This document shows, piece by piece, positions 43,731 to 54,300 of a stretch of 64,000 nt of DNA. Location: assembly GCA_964402715.1 (NCBI GenBank), contig CAYODJ010000002.1, positions 60,403 to 124,402 of the forward strand, written 5' to 3'. This stretch comes from CALXOD01 sp964402715. GTDB taxonomy: Bacteria; Verrucomicrobiota; Lentisphaeria; Victivallales; Victivallaceae. Under the pieces are notes generated by a model. That model worked only from the letters and a program-made list of their open reading frames with translations. It was not told the origin of the DNA and did not search any database. The first letter of the stretch is position 1. Each line of letters opens with the position of its first letter. The translations under genes and the position numbers were made by a program.

Positions 43731-44735
43731 ATGGGGAAAATCAGATTGGGTCTGATCGGGTGCGGACAGATTGCCCGCCGCAATCATGTTCCCGAGGTTC
43801 AGTCGCTCGGAGACGACGCGGAGATCGCCGCAGTGTACGACATCAAGCGCGGGAAAGCGGAGTCTCTGATCAGCGAGCACGGGATTTCGCCGAGGATCTG
43901 CCGTTCGCTGAACGAGATCCTGTCCCTCGACATAGACGCGGTCATGATCGCCACCCCCAACTGCTTCCATTATCCCCAGACGATCGCCGCGCTGAACGCC
44001 GGCAAGCACGTGCTGGTGGAGAAGCCCATGGCCGCCAGAGTCGAGGACGCCGACGCCATGATCAGTCTCGCTCACAGGAAGAAGCTGGTGCTGCAGGTCA
44101 ATCAGTCGATGCGGTTCGTTCCGATGTACGTGATGGTGAAGAAGCTGATAGACGAAGGCGCCATCGGCAGGCCGATGCACGCGCGCTGTCTGCGCTGCTG
44201 CTCCGCCAGCCCGGATGTCGGCTGGTCCCCCGGCGCCACCTGGTTCGTGAAGAGGAAATACGAGGGCAGTCTGGTGACCGACATCGCGGTGCACAACGCC
44301 GATGCCCTCCAGTGGTATTTCGGACCGGTCCGCAGGGTGCACGCGATCACCCGCAATCTGAGGCACGAGGTGCCGGACAACGTGACCGCGATGTTCGACT
44401 TCGCCAACGGAGCGACGGGGGTGCTTGAGCTGAGCTGGACTTTCCCCGGCAACTACGGCGCGTTCGAACTGTACGGCGATCAGGGCGCGATCAGGTTCCT
44501 GCAGGACGGCTCCGGCATCGAGCTGCTTCCCGCGGACGGCAAGCCGGCGAAGGTGTTCAAGGCGGATGATTTTCCGAGCGTTCCCAATTCCCACGCGTGT
44601 TTCGTGCGGGGCATCAGGGAGAACGCCGGCGACTGCTGGACGGTCGGACGCGGCGCGCTGGCGCTCTGCGTGGCGATTGTCGAAGCGAACGCCGCCGGAG
44701 CCGCAGTCAAGCCGAGGAACCGCCGCTCCCGCTGA
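43731..44735 (+). CDS. Gfo/Idh/MocA family NAD(P)-dependent sugar dehydrogenase
   Basis: About 334 residues. The Rossmann motif GLIGCGQIARRNH is at the N-terminus and the family signature HVLVEKPMAA lies near residue 100; the C-terminal domain has the TDIAVHNADALQWYFG block with the catalytic-site Asp/His. Substrate is unknown; the family oxidises cyclitols and sugars or works on sugar nucleotides. ATG 43731 follows GGGAAGGAAA. A sugar-isomerase gene follows after 121 bases. Confidence 0.88.
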   Translation: MGKIRLGLIGCGQIARRNHVPEVQSLGDDAEIAAVYDIKRGKAESLISEHGISPRICRSLNEILSLDIDAVMIATPNCFHYPQTIAALNAGKHVLVEKPMAARVEDADAMISLAHRKKLVLQVNQSMRFVPMYVMVKKLIDEGAIGRPMHARCLRCCSASPDVGWSPGATWFVKRKYEGSLVTDIAVHNADALQWYFGPVRRVHAITRNLRHEVPDNVTAMFDFANGATGVLELSWTFPGNYGAFELYGDQGAIRFLQDGSGIELLPADGKPAKVFKADDFPSVPNSHACFVRGIRENAGDCWTVGRGALALCVAIVEANAAGAAVKPRNRRSR

Positions 44736-44856
44736 ACTGCGGAGGCCGGACGGCGGGCGGGTGCGCCGCGCCCGGACGCGGTCGTCGGCGGTCCCCGTCG
44801 GACGGCGGTCTGACAGGATATTCGGAATTCACGGAGAAATTCCAGGAGAAAACATC

Positions 44857-45735
44857 ATGAAAATAGGTCTGAGTTCCTACAGTCTGCACCGCGCCATCGA
44901 AGCCGGCGAGATGGACGTCCTCGCCGCCGTCCGCTGGGTGGCCGACAACGGAGGCGAACACATCGAAATCGTCCCCTCCGGCTTCAAGCTGACCGGCGAC
45001 GACGCGTTGATCGACGCCGTGCGCGATCAGGCGAGGACGTGCGGAATCGATCTGTCCAGCTACACCATCGGAGCCAACTTTCTGACGGCCGGCGACGACG
45101 CGCACGAAACGTCCGAGTCGGAATACCGCGCTGAAATCGAGCGTGTCAAGAAAGAGGTCGACGTGGCCGCCCGGCTCGGAGTGAAGCTCATGCGTCACGA
45201 CGTGGGGTACCGCAAGGCTGAGATGTGCTCGTACGAACAGTACGAGAAGGATCTTCCCAAGGTTGTCGAGGCCTGCCGCGAAGTCGCGGACTACGCGGTG
45301 CGCTACGGCATCACCACCAGCGTGGAGAATCACGGACTGCATTTCCAGAACAGCGAGCGCGTGAGGCGCCTGGTCCGGCTGGTGGGGCGCGACAATTACC
45401 GCACCACGCTGGACATCGGCAATTTCAACTGCGCCGACGAGGATTCGGTGGCCGCGACCATGAACAACATCGACATCGCGTCGATGATCCACTTCAAGGA
45501 TTTCTTCATCCGGAAAAGCGTCCCGGTCGGCGACGGCTGGGGGCGCACCCTGCACGGCAGATACATACGGGGCGCGATCACAGGATGCGGAGATCTGGAT
45601 CTGCCGGCCGTGGTCAAGGTGATCAAATCATCCGGATTCGACGGGTACATCTCCATCGAATTCGAGGGCGTCGAGGAGTGCCGCAGCGGTTCCAAGCAGA
45701 GTCTGGCCAACGTGAAGGCGCTGTTCGGGGTCTGA
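44857..45735 (+). CDS. Sugar phosphate isomerase/epimerase (xylose-isomerase-like TIM barrel)
   Basis: About 292 residues, AP endonuclease-2/IolE-like TIM barrel. Metal-site blocks are SVENHGLHF (Glu), TLDIGNFN (Asp), MIHFKDFF (His) and SIEFEGVEE (Glu). It starts at ATG 44857 behind CAGGAGAAAA. It follows a Gfo/Idh dehydrogenase, the common pairing in sugar or inositol degradation. The exact substrate cannot be read from sequence. Confidence 0.87.
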   Translation: MKIGLSSYSLHRAIEAGEMDVLAAVRWVADNGGEHIEIVPSGFKLTGDDALIDAVRDQARTCGIDLSSYTIGANFLTAGDDAHETSESEYRAEIERVKKEVDVAARLGVKLMRHDVGYRKAEMCSYEQYEKDLPKVVEACREVADYAVRYGITTSVENHGLHFQNSERVRRLVRLVGRDNYRTTLDIGNFNCADEDSVAATMNNIDIASMIHFKDFFIRKSVPVGDGWGRTLHGRYIRGAITGCGDLDLPAVVKVIKSSGFDGYISIEFEGVEECRSGSKQSLANVKALFGV

Positions 45736-45853
45736 AATCGGCGATGTTATTCAATCCGGAGCCGGACTCCGGCGGGGACGGAATGACGCCGATCCGGCCG
45801 GCCGCGTCCGCCGCCGGACTTCGTGTCTCCATACAGAAAGGGCCGGATGCAAC

Positions 45854-47119
45854 ATGACCAGTTTTCGGAAAATCACCGTTCCACCGGGCGATAAGATCAC
45901 CGTCGGGAAGGACGGCGCGCTTTCGGTGCCGGATCATCCCGTCGTCGCGTTTATCGAGGGCGACGGCACGGGTCCCGACATAACCGCCGCGTCCATGCAC
46001 ATATGGAACAGCGCGATGAGGAAGGCCTACGGAGGCCGCAGATCCGTCGCGTGGATGGAGGTCTACGCCGGCGGCAAGGCCAACGCCGTCTACGGCGACG
46101 GCACGTGGCTGCCGGACGAGACGGTCGAGGCGCTGCGGGAATATCTCGTCGCCGTCAAGGGGCCGCTGACCACGCCCGTCGGCGGGGGGATACGGTCGCT
46201 GAACGTCGCGCTCCGGCAGACGCTGGATCTGTATGTGTGCCTGCGTCCGGTGCGTCATTTCGCCGGCGTGCCGTCCCCGGTCAGGTCGCCGGAGAAGACG
46301 GACATGGTGGTCTTCAGGGAGAACACCGAGGACATCTACGCCGGCATCGAGTGGAACGAGGGCACCCCCGAGGCCGCCCGCGTCGTGAAGTTCCTGCGCG
46401 AGGAGATGGGGGTGGACAGAATCCGGTTTCCGGAAACCTCCAGCATCGGCGTCAAGCCGGTTTCGCGCGAAGGTTCCGAGAGGCTGATCCGCGCCGCCGT
46501 GAACTACGCCCTCAAGAACCACAGACGCAGCGTCACGCTGGTACACAAGGGCAACATCATGAAGTTCACCGAGGGGGGGTTCAAGAACTGGGGCTACGAT
46601 CTGGTGAGGCGCGAGTTCTCCGACGTCGCCGCGGCGGCGCCGGATCTCGCCGGAGGCGGGGCGCCCGACGGCAGACTGCTGGTGAAGGACTGCATATGCG
46701 ACGCCTTTCTGCAGCAGATCCTCACGCGGCCGGAGGACTACGACGTCATCGCCACGATGAATCTCAACGGCGACTACATCTCGGACGCGCTGGCGGCGTG
46801 CGTCGGCGGAATCGGGATAGCTCCCGGGGCGAACATAAATTATCTCACCGGCCACGCCGTCTTCGAGGCGACGCACGGCACCGCGCCCAAATACGCGGGT
46901 CTGGACAAGGTCAATCCCAGCTCGCTGGCCCTTTCCGGGGAGATGATGCTGCGCTATCTGGGGTTCTCCGAGGCGGCGGATCTGGTGATCCGCGGGATAG
47001 AGAACGCCATCGCCGACCGTGTGGTCACCTATGATTTCGCACGGCAGATGGACGGCGCGACCGAGGTGTCGTGCTCCGGTTTCGCCAACGCCGTGGTGGA
47101 ACGCATGACGCGTCGGTGA
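45854..47119 (+). CDS. icd: Isocitrate dehydrogenase (NADP-type)
   Basis: About 421 residues. TCA-cycle enzyme that makes 2-oxoglutarate. The E. coli-type blocks are clear: IEGDGTGPDIT, the RSLNVALRQTLDLYVCLRPVR segment with the substrate/phosphorylation-site Ser, FRENTEDIYAGIEW, and the coenzyme loop HAVFEATHGTAPKYAG with the downstream NPSSLALSGEMM. No aceK-type kinase is seen in the window. It follows the sugar-isomerase gene after 118 bases on the same strand. Confidence 0.94.
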   Translation: MTSFRKITVPPGDKITVGKDGALSVPDHPVVAFIEGDGTGPDITAASMHIWNSAMRKAYGGRRSVAWMEVYAGGKANAVYGDGTWLPDETVEALREYLVAVKGPLTTPVGGGIRSLNVALRQTLDLYVCLRPVRHFAGVPSPVRSPEKTDMVVFRENTEDIYAGIEWNEGTPEAARVVKFLREEMGVDRIRFPETSSIGVKPVSREGSERLIRAAVNYALKNHRRSVTLVHKGNIMKFTEGGFKNWGYDLVRREFSDVAAAAPDLAGGGAPDGRLLVKDCICDAFLQQILTRPEDYDVIATMNLNGDYISDALAACVGGIGIAPGANINYLTGHAVFEATHGTAPKYAGLDKVNPSSLALSGEMMLRYLGFSEAADLVIRGIENAIADRVVTYDFARQMDGATEVSCSGFANAVVERMTRR

Positions 47120-47196
47120 GAAGATGACGGACGCCGCCTCGGGCGGGGAGCGGCGGTCCGGGGCCGGAGCTTTTGCGAAAGGAGGAAATCGTCATT

Positions 47197-48105
47197 ATGA
47201 AACTCGCATCAATCCTCGACGAGCGTCTGATTTTCTGTGGAGTTTCCGGCGGGGATCGCAGTGAAATCTACGGCAATCTCCTGCGCCTGGCGGCTTCGCA
47301 GATCCAGCTGCCCGGCACGCCCGAGGAGCTGCTTTCGGGCATAATCGAGCGCGAGGACGCCACCGCCATGGAGTACGACGGGCTCGCACTGCCGCACATC
47401 AGGCTGGATCGCCAGGAGGATCTGACGATCATCATCGGAATTCCCGGACAGCCGGTCCGGCTTAGACCCATCGACCTCTCGCCGACGTCCGTCATCGTCA
47501 TGTCCCTGATCGGCGGCGAGTCCGGAGACATCTATCTCAAGACGCTGGCGGCGTTCGCGCGCTATCTCGGCGGCGAGGAGAACCGCCGGCGGCTGCTGCG
47601 GTCGGGATCCCCCGCGGAGGTGATGGCGACGATCCGGAACGACGGCGTGTGCCTGAAGAAGACCGTCACCGCCGAGGATCTGATGAATCCTCCCTCGGAA
47701 ACGGTGCTGCCGGACGACAATCTGGCCGTCGCCCTGGACATCTTCAACCGCGGGAAGCGGTCGATCATTCCGGTCGCGGAGGCGGACGGGAAGCTGGTCG
47801 GAGAGCTGGACGCGACCGACGTGATCCGGCACTTCATCCCGGAATACATCTTCATGATGGACAGCACCAGGTTCCTGGTCAGCTTCGAGCCTTTCGAGCG
47901 GATATTCCGCGAGGAGCAGCACTACACGATACGCGAGCTGATGCATCCTCCCCGTCTGAGCATCCGTCCCGACGTGCCGCTGATCCAGTTCACGATTCCT
48001 CTGGTGAAGCGCACGGCCGGCCTGATTTTCGTGACCGACGACAGAGGGATGCTCGTCGGCGAGTTGTCCGTCAAGAACATCATACATAAGGTGCTGCGCG
48101 GTTGA
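47197..48105 (+). CDS. PTS EIIA-like domain fused to tandem CBS domains
   Basis: About 302 residues. Residues 1-150 are an EIIA (fructose/nitrogen-type) domain with the phospho-acceptor His67 in LALPHIRLD. Residues about 165-300 form a CBS pair (DLMNPPSETVLPDD, KLVGELDATDV; ELMHPPRLSIRPD, LVGELSVKNI) that may bind an adenosine nucleotide. It precedes an ion antiporter by 28 bases. A regulatory role on the transporter is inferred; no sugar-specific EIIB/C is nearby. Start ATG 47197; AGGAGG lies 11 bases upstream. Confidence 0.8.
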   Translation: MKLASILDERLIFCGVSGGDRSEIYGNLLRLAASQIQLPGTPEELLSGIIEREDATAMEYDGLALPHIRLDRQEDLTIIIGIPGQPVRLRPIDLSPTSVIVMSLIGGESGDIYLKTLAAFARYLGGEENRRRLLRSGSPAEVMATIRNDGVCLKKTVTAEDLMNPPSETVLPDDNLAVALDIFNRGKRSIIPVAEADGKLVGELDATDVIRHFIPEYIFMMDSTRFLVSFEPFERIFREEQHYTIRELMHPPRLSIRPDVPLIQFTIPLVKRTAGLIFVTDDRGMLVGELSVKNIIHKVLRG

Positions 48106-48133
48106 GCGCACCGCCTGCCGTGGAAGATAAGCT

Positions 48134-49600
48134 ATGCTGTGTTTCTGGTTCGCCGCTGTTGTTTTCTTCGGGACCTACGTCCTGATCGCCACCGAAAAAG
48201 TGCACAAGACGGTCGCCGCCCTGCTGGGCGCGGCGCTGATGATGATCTTCGTCCTCAACGACTGCGGACTTGAAGTCCCGTCCCGGCATGAGTCGTCGCG
48301 TCCGGCGGCCGCCGCCGCAGTCGGCTCCGGACAGATCGGCGGCGGAGAGGAGACGCCGGCGGAGACGCCGGCTTCCGGGCGTGACCGCGCGCCGTCCCCC
48401 GCCGACGAGGCCGCGGCGCGCTATGCCAAGATGGACATGTTCTCGCGGTATTCCAATTTCGACGTCGTGTTCACGCTGGCCGGCATGATGCTGCTGGTGA
48501 ACATCCTTTCCGGCACCGGACTGTTCCAGTACGTGGCCATCAAATGCGCGAAGCTGGCCAAGGGATCGCCTGTCCGCACCATGGTTCTGCTGGTGATGGC
48601 GACGGCCACGCTTTCGGCCTTTCTGGACAACGTGACCACGGTGCTGCTGGTGGCTCCGGTGACGCTCGTGGTCGCCGCGGAAATGGCGCTGCCGTCGCTG
48701 CCGTTTCTCATGGCGGAGACCATCGCGTCCAACATCGGCGGAACCGCCACGCTGATCGGAGACCCTCCGAATCTGATCATCGGATCGGCCGCCGGGTTCG
48801 ATTTCATGGCGTTCATCATCAACCTGGCGCCGTTCGTGGCGCTGGTCCTGATACTGTACTGCGTCTGTCTGTGGCTGTACTATTCGAAGCGCATGCACGT
48901 CAACGTGGAGCAGCGCGCCCAGATCATGGAGCTGGACGAGGGAAGCGCCATCACCGATCCGGCGAACATGCGCCGGGGGGGAGTCGTGATGACGCTGACG
49001 ATTGTCGGCTTCCTGGTGCACGGAGCGGCGGGGCTTCAGCCCAGCGTGATCGCCATGGCCGGTGCCGCGCTGGCTCTGCTGATCTGCAGGATCAACGTCG
49101 ATCACATGCTGGAGAAGATCGAGTGGAGCACCCTGTTCTTCTTCATGGGGCTGTTCATTCTGGTCTCCGGCGCGGAGAAGGCGGGCCTGATGGCCAAATT
49201 CGGTGAACTCTTCTCGTTCGCGACGGACTGGCCGGTGCCCGCGACCGTGCTGGCGGTGATGTGGATCAGCGCCGCCGCCGCCGCCGTCATGAACAATGTC
49301 TCCTTCACCGCGGCCATGGTCAGCGTGGTCTCGGCGTTTTTAAGCGTGGCTCCGCAGTTCAGGGGGAACGCCGCATGTCAGGAACTGATGTGGTGGGGGC
49401 TCGCGCTGGCGGTGTGTCTCGGGGGCAACGGCACCATAGTGGGGGCCGCCGCCAACCTGGTCACGGCCGGCATCGCCGGGAAGTCCGGACAGAAGGTGAC
49501 GTTCAGGACTTTCTTCAGCTACGGTTTCCCCGTCACGTTCGGCAGCATGGCGCTGGCCTCGCTCTACATCGTGATCCGCTACTATGCGTTCTGCCGTTGA
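48134..49600 (+). CDS. NhaD/ArsB-type ion transporter (probable Na+/H+ antiporter)
   Basis: About 488 residues with some 12 membrane segments of the ion transporter superfamily. NhaD-like blocks are AFLDNVTTVLLVAPVT, ASNIGGTATLIGDPPNLIIG, MNNVSFTAAM and GGNGTIVGAAANLVTAGIA. Residues 45-98 form a hydrophilic Pro/Glu/Ala-rich insert after the first helix pair, absent from the typical form. Upstream is an EIIA-CBS protein; downstream a GNAT gene overlaps by 17 bases. It would complement the sodium export by the decarboxylase pump. Substrate (Na+ or anion) remains inference. Confidence 0.82.
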   Translation: MLCFWFAAVVFFGTYVLIATEKVHKTVAALLGAALMMIFVLNDCGLEVPSRHESSRPAAAAAVGSGQIGGGEETPAETPASGRDRAPSPADEAAARYAKMDMFSRYSNFDVVFTLAGMMLLVNILSGTGLFQYVAIKCAKLAKGSPVRTMVLLVMATATLSAFLDNVTTVLLVAPVTLVVAAEMALPSLPFLMAETIASNIGGTATLIGDPPNLIIGSAAGFDFMAFIINLAPFVALVLILYCVCLWLYYSKRMHVNVEQRAQIMELDEGSAITDPANMRRGGVVMTLTIVGFLVHGAAGLQPSVIAMAGAALALLICRINVDHMLEKIEWSTLFFFMGLFILVSGAEKAGLMAKFGELFSFATDWPVPATVLAVMWISAAAAAVMNNVSFTAAMVSVVSAFLSVAPQFRGNAACQELMWWGLALAVCLGGNGTIVGAAANLVTAGIAGKSGQKVTFRTFFSYGFPVTFGSMALASLYIVIRYYAFCR

Positions 49601-50102
49601 CACAGTGGAAGTCCGGGTGATCGGTTCCGTCGACGCCGGGGCCGTGGCCAGGCTGTACCGCCTGGCCGGCTGGTGGGACGAGAAGTGGGACGGCGGCTTC
49701 ATCGTTCCGATGGCGGCGGGATCGGCCGCCGTGGCCGGGGCGTTCGCCGGCACGGGGGAGATGGTCGGTTTCGCGAGGGCGATTTCCGACGGCGCCAGCG
49801 ACGCCTACATCCAGGACGTGGTGGTGGATCCGCGTTTCCGGCGCAGGGGGATAGCTTCCGAAATGGTGCGGACGCTGGTGCGGGAACTCCGGCGGCGCGG
49901 CGTGGACTGGATCGGTCTGATCGGCGCCCCCGGAACGCGCGGTCTCTACGAACGCTGCGGGTTTGAAGTCATGGCCGGACATGTGCCCATGCGCTGGAAC
50001 GGACGCGGCGCCGACGGCGGGCGGACGGACGGCGGAGACGCCGGCCGCCGGAGACAGTCGGTCCGCAGTCGGACGGAATCCGATGCGCAGGGGGACGCCT
50101 GA
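49584..50102 (+). CDS. GNAT family N-acetyltransferase
   Basis: About 172 residues. The acetyl-CoA loop DVVVDPRFRRRGIASEMV (the V-x5-R-x-x-G-x-A type) and the LYERCGFEV block near residue 125 define the fold. The last 35 residues are a charged low-complexity tail. It overlaps the antiporter gene by 17 bases; a GTG at 49608 is an alternative start. Substrate is unknown. Confidence 0.82.
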   Translation: MRSAVDTVEVRVIGSVDAGAVARLYRLAGWWDEKWDGGFIVPMAAGSAAVAGAFAGTGEMVGFARAISDGASDAYIQDVVVDPRFRRRGIASEMVRTLVRELRRRGVDWIGLIGAPGTRGLYERCGFEVMAGHVPMRWNGRGADGGRTDGGDAGRRRQSVRSRTESDAQGDA

Positions 50103-50146
50103 TGTCCGATTCCGGCGCCGTCTCCGCTTTTTTTCGCGATTTCAGC

Positions 50147-50175
50147 TTGACTTGCGCGCAGGATGCGGGTATTGT
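50147..50175 (+). promoter_or_regulatory. Promoter of tRNA-Ala
   Basis: -35 TTGACT (50147-50152), 17-base spacer, -10 TATTGT (50170-50175), 14 bases before the tRNA. Confidence 0.6.
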
Positions 50176-50189
50176 AGGATGCTTTTCGC

Positions 50190-50266
50190 GGGGCATTAGC
50201 TCAGTTGGCTAGAGCATCACACTGGCAGTGTGAGGGTCAGCGGTTCAAATCCGCTATGCTCCACCA
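50190..50266 (+). tRNA. tRNA-Ala (GGC)
   Basis: A 77-base cloverleaf with encoded CCA. Acceptor GGGGCAT/ATGCTCC carries the G3-U70 pair, the alanine identity element. Anticodon loop CTGGCAG contains GGC. It marks the left border of the accessory-looking region. Confidence 0.95.
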
Positions 50267-50363
50267 CTTCTCTTTTTCTAGCGGCGACGGTTCTTTATGG
50301 CCGACGGCTTTTCAGCTTCCGCCGGTCTCACAGCCCCGGCGTTTTTGCGCAGGCGGCTGTTTT

Positions 50364-50927
50364 TCACCGCAGTTCTGACCGCGATGCGGCGGGAGTCGAA
50401 GTTCTTGGCATTGTCCCGGATTTTGATTCAAGAGGGGATTGTTTTCCTCTCCGCCGCTCGGAAATCGCTTTTGCAAGCGCTTCCTGAAGTTCAGAACTGT
50501 GCTCAAGCACTATGTTCTGCCCGATTTTCATAGCGCGAACCGTCAGCTCGGGACCTTTCGAAACTATTTTCCTGCCGAGCGGAGTCTGATAAAATGCAAT
50601 CATCTCCTTGAGCTCTTCAGCGGTGAAGACGTCAAGATAGAGATCCGCGTAGCGCTGCTTCAAGTTTTCGTAGTTCAGATATTTGGTGAGAAACGATTCG
50701 AGAACATCCCTGACCGGCAGCAGCTGCGGATTGCTTTTCAGCTGCATCTCCAATGTGGAGGAGAGCGTTTGCCGCAACGACCTCGAAAGCTGCATTGCCT
50801 CCAGCGCCATGTAGGCGACCTGATAATCGGCTTCCGAATGCTTGGCCGTGTTTTCGGCGCCGACCAGCGGCGTCACCGCCGCTCCAGCCAGTAACAACGC
50901 CGGAATCCAATATTTGAACAATCTCAT
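50364..50927 (-). CDS. Exported DUF2059 domain protein
   Basis: About 187 residues. A Sec-type signal peptide (MRLFKYWIPALLLAGAAVTPLVGA) is followed by helical sequence with the DUF2059 core FTAEELKEMIAFYQTPLGRKIV and a basic Ser-rich tail. The family is periplasmic and of unknown function. Start ATG 50927 follows GGAGGTG. Transcribed alone toward the tRNA-Ala gene. Confidence 0.78.
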   Translation of the reverse strand: MRLFKYWIPALLLAGAAVTPLVGAENTAKHSEADYQVAYMALEAMQLSRSLRQTLSSTLEMQLKSNPQLLPVRDVLESFLTKYLNYENLKQRYADLYLDVFTAEELKEMIAFYQTPLGRKIVSKGPELTVRAMKIGQNIVLEHSSELQEALAKAISERRRGKQSPLESKSGTMPRTSTPAASRSELR

Positions 50928-51320
50928 TCCCGACACCTCCTGGGTTGATTTGTCGCTGCGGCAAATCGGTTTGTTTGCCGTTTGCGAATCGTCCGGCCAA
51001 TGTATCCGTCTTCCGCTGAAATTGCAAATAAACCCGCGTGCGCCCGCAGCCGCTGCGCCTGCTGGCGGTTGGGGGCGGCTTCGCCCCATTCACATCGTCA
51101 CTCGTGATGCAATTTCATCTCTCCGATGAACTTCCGCCTTTTTTCCTTATCATGATCATGCGCGCTTTCCAACGGCACGGCATCCTTCCCGGTCCGGGAT
51201 CAGCCGGAGCTGAATGTTGCGCAGAATACGGGAACGCCCCCCGGCAGCGACTTCATTCCGTGAATCAGGAACCGGCGCCGCTGACCGCCGGGAACGATCC
51301 GAGGGGGAGGGGTGCGGCCG
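50928..51320. other. Gap upstream of the DUF2059 gene without a recognisable gene
   Basis: 393 bases. A 7-bp inverted repeat (CGGCAAA 50959-50965, TTTGCCG 50974-50980) lies in the DUF2059 leader. No clear -10/-35 pair, no terminator for the helicase gene and no repeat of the tRNA-Ala 3' end were found. Confidence 0.45.
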
Positions 51321-54300
51321 TCACAGCGGGAACAGCTTTCTCACCTCCTTTTCCAGTGTCCCCTCCTTGGCGTGTTTCAGCGTGTCGCAGAGTCGGATGT
51401 TATGCTTTTCGATGTGTATTTCATCGCTGAACCCGAGGATGCTGCGCAGGCAGATGCGGTATATGATCTCGGTCGGTGCGCAGCCGTAGACCTGCTCCGC
51501 GAAGATGTGGTTCAGCCTCCGCGCGGCGTCCGGATACAGGGCTTTCATCCGTCCGCTCCGATAAAGACGCGTCACGATCTCGGTGATGTACATCCCGGAC
51601 TTCATGTAGAGGTCGGCGAAAGTCGCCTCCGGATCGTCGAAGCAGCCGGGATTCTCCTTCTCCAGCATGTCGACCATGTCCTTCACGATCTTCTTGGGTG
51701 TGAAGATCTGATTGGTGCGCTGCGGAGGGATGAAGTCGAAGATGTCACCGTTCCGGCCGGGCTCGAAATAATCCGCCAGCTCGGCGCGCCTCCTCATGAA
51801 TTCCTGCACGGCGTCGTTGAACACGACCTCGTCGAACAGATGTCCGTCGAAGTGCCTCTTCTCGCCGGTTTCCGTCGTGTAGTCCCCGCCGTCGCGCATC
51901 ATGCGGAACTGTTCCAGCGTCACCCCCTGTCCGTTCTGCGGGTTGACGGTGACTTCCCAGAACACGTCCTCCGGCACGAGCGAATCGAAATTGGCGAGAG
52001 TCGTGTGTTCGTCGCCGTAGGCCATCAGGAACGCCGGGATGGTGCGTGAGAAGCCGCGCAGATGGTCGCGGACGTCGCCCTCTATGGACTTCTTCTCCGC
52101 GTTCCTCCTCTCCGTCTCCACCGTCGCCACGACCGCTTCCCCCGTCTTTTTTATGAGAGCGTGATCGCCGAGCCTCCCGCCGATGCGGTTCAGCATGTCG
52201 TCGCGCTCTCTGTCGCGCCGGGCTCCGTATTCCGCGTCGATCCGCGAGATTTCGGTCATCGGGGCGCCGGACTGCTGCGCCGACCTGATGTCGTCTCTGC
52301 GCTCTTTCTCAAGCTGATTGACGCGTATGGAGTACTCCCCGTATTCGCGGTTGATCACGTCGCGGGTGATGTCCTGAATCCTGCGCTGCAGCAGATTCCG
52401 CGAGGCTTTCGTCAAATCGTCGCCGTAATACTCCTCGGCTTTCTCCATCAGGACTTCCGTCGACGGCTTCGAAAACTGTTCGTAGAGCAGCCTGAGCCTC
52501 TCCCGCTCCGTGTCCGGCTTCTTTTCGGCGTCCCTGCGGATTTCCTCAACCGCCGCCGTCAGCCGATCGCCGATCCGCCCGTACTCCTTTTTGCCGAAGA
52601 GCCCCGCCGCTTCGCCGACGATCCACTTGTCCGGAACCTCGGGTTCGCCCTTTTCGTTCAGGTTCAGCCGATCGGAAGTGTCCTCGTCCACGGCGGCGGG
52701 TGCGAGTGTCCTCGGTTCCTCCAAGGCCTGCATGCGGTTGATGACGTCGATGATCTCCCTAGGAGCGCTGAAGATGCCTCCGATGTTGGCGAACAGGAAA
52801 TTCGACATGAAGCCCCGCTCCACCACCTCCCTCGCGTGGATCCGGCGGGGAATCGTCAGCACTTTTTCGGCGTCCAGCTCGATCATGGAGCCGTCGTCGT
52901 CCTCGCCGTAGACGGGGAAGAAGTTCAGAAGCGTCCGCACCTGCCGTTTCCGGGTGTCGGAATCCACTCTGTCGCCGGACGTCCCGGGGATCAGGTCGTT
53001 GGCGAACTTCTCGAAGATCGTCAGGGTGCGGGCGGGGTCGAAATCGAACACGTAGGCGTTCTCCTTCCGGTACGTGCCGTCGTCCGGACCGTGGGACAGG
53101 TGCGGATTCTGCGCGCGGAACGCCGCCTGCATGTAGAGCGCGGGGCTGGCCATGTTGCAGAGCATCATCACCGCCGTCCATTCCGGAACCGTGACGCCAG
53201 TGGTGAGCTGTCCGACCGAGAGCGTGATGGTCCTGTCATGCGTTTCGATCGCCTTTCTCACCCGGGCGAGGGACTCCTCGTTCTCGTCGTCGTCGTCGAG
53301 CCTGCCGTCGCCGGCGGCCAGGACGATCTCGTAGTCCTTGAACACGGGATGGACGTGCAGTTTCTTCGCGAGAGCCTTCGCGCTCGCCACCCGGTTCAGC
53401 AGCCAGAAAGTGTGCTTCAGTTCATCTCGCAGTTCCGGCGTCGAGAACGGGAATTTCTCCTGTTTCGTCAGGGCGTCGAGGAACCTGTCCACGTCCGCGT
53501 CGTGGACGAACGAGCCCCTGTCCGACGTCCGGAAGAATTCGTTCAGATCGAAAGCGTATTCCATGACGCCGCCGTCGTCGAGTCTGATGCCTTTCTCCGT
53601 CTTGTCCCTGACGATGTCGGACATGCGGTAGGTGAACAGGGAGAGCCGCGGCAGGACGGAGTAAGGGTTTTCCGATTCGCTGGACGGATCCCATTCGCTC
53701 TTTTTCTTCTGCTCGTCGGCGTATGTCCAGTTGTAGATCGCGTCCGCCGGGAACTTTTCGTTCTCCAGAGCCTTGAACGGGGTGCCGGAGAGATGCAGCG
53801 TCCATCTGCGCCGGATGCGGCTGAAGGCGGTGTCGGTCCTGTAGGTGTCGACCCCCTCGTGGGCCTCGTCGACGATCATGACGTCCCAGAGCAGACCCTT
53901 GTCGGCGGTGAGTTCCTTAAGCTTGTCGTGGCAGCCTCCGAAATATATGGAGCCTTTCAGATCCTGCAGGCTGACGAATTCGATGCAGCCTTTGGTGCGT
54001 TCATTTGCCGCGGCCGCGTATTCCTCGCGGCTGCGGACGTATTTCCTGTCGCTGATTCCGCTCACACTGCTGACGAAGGCGTAGCCGGAACCCGGTCCGA
54101 GGAAAGTTTCGTAGTCCTCGTACCACGAATCCGCGACCGCCGGACGGTTCGTCACGACGAGAATGTTCCTCGCGCCGAGTTTCAGGCACAGATCGTAGGC
54201 GGAGACGGTCTTGCCGAAACGCGGCTTGGCGTTCCACAGGAATTCGCCGTGTTCGTGGTTGCGGAAATACTCGGCCGTCATCCGCACGGCCTCCGCCTGC

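Noticed and set aside
50190..50266. tRNA-Ala as an attachment site for an integrated island covering 50.3-64 kb
   Set aside because: I looked for a second copy of the tRNA 3' end and for an integrase and found neither in the window; the island border stays undefined.
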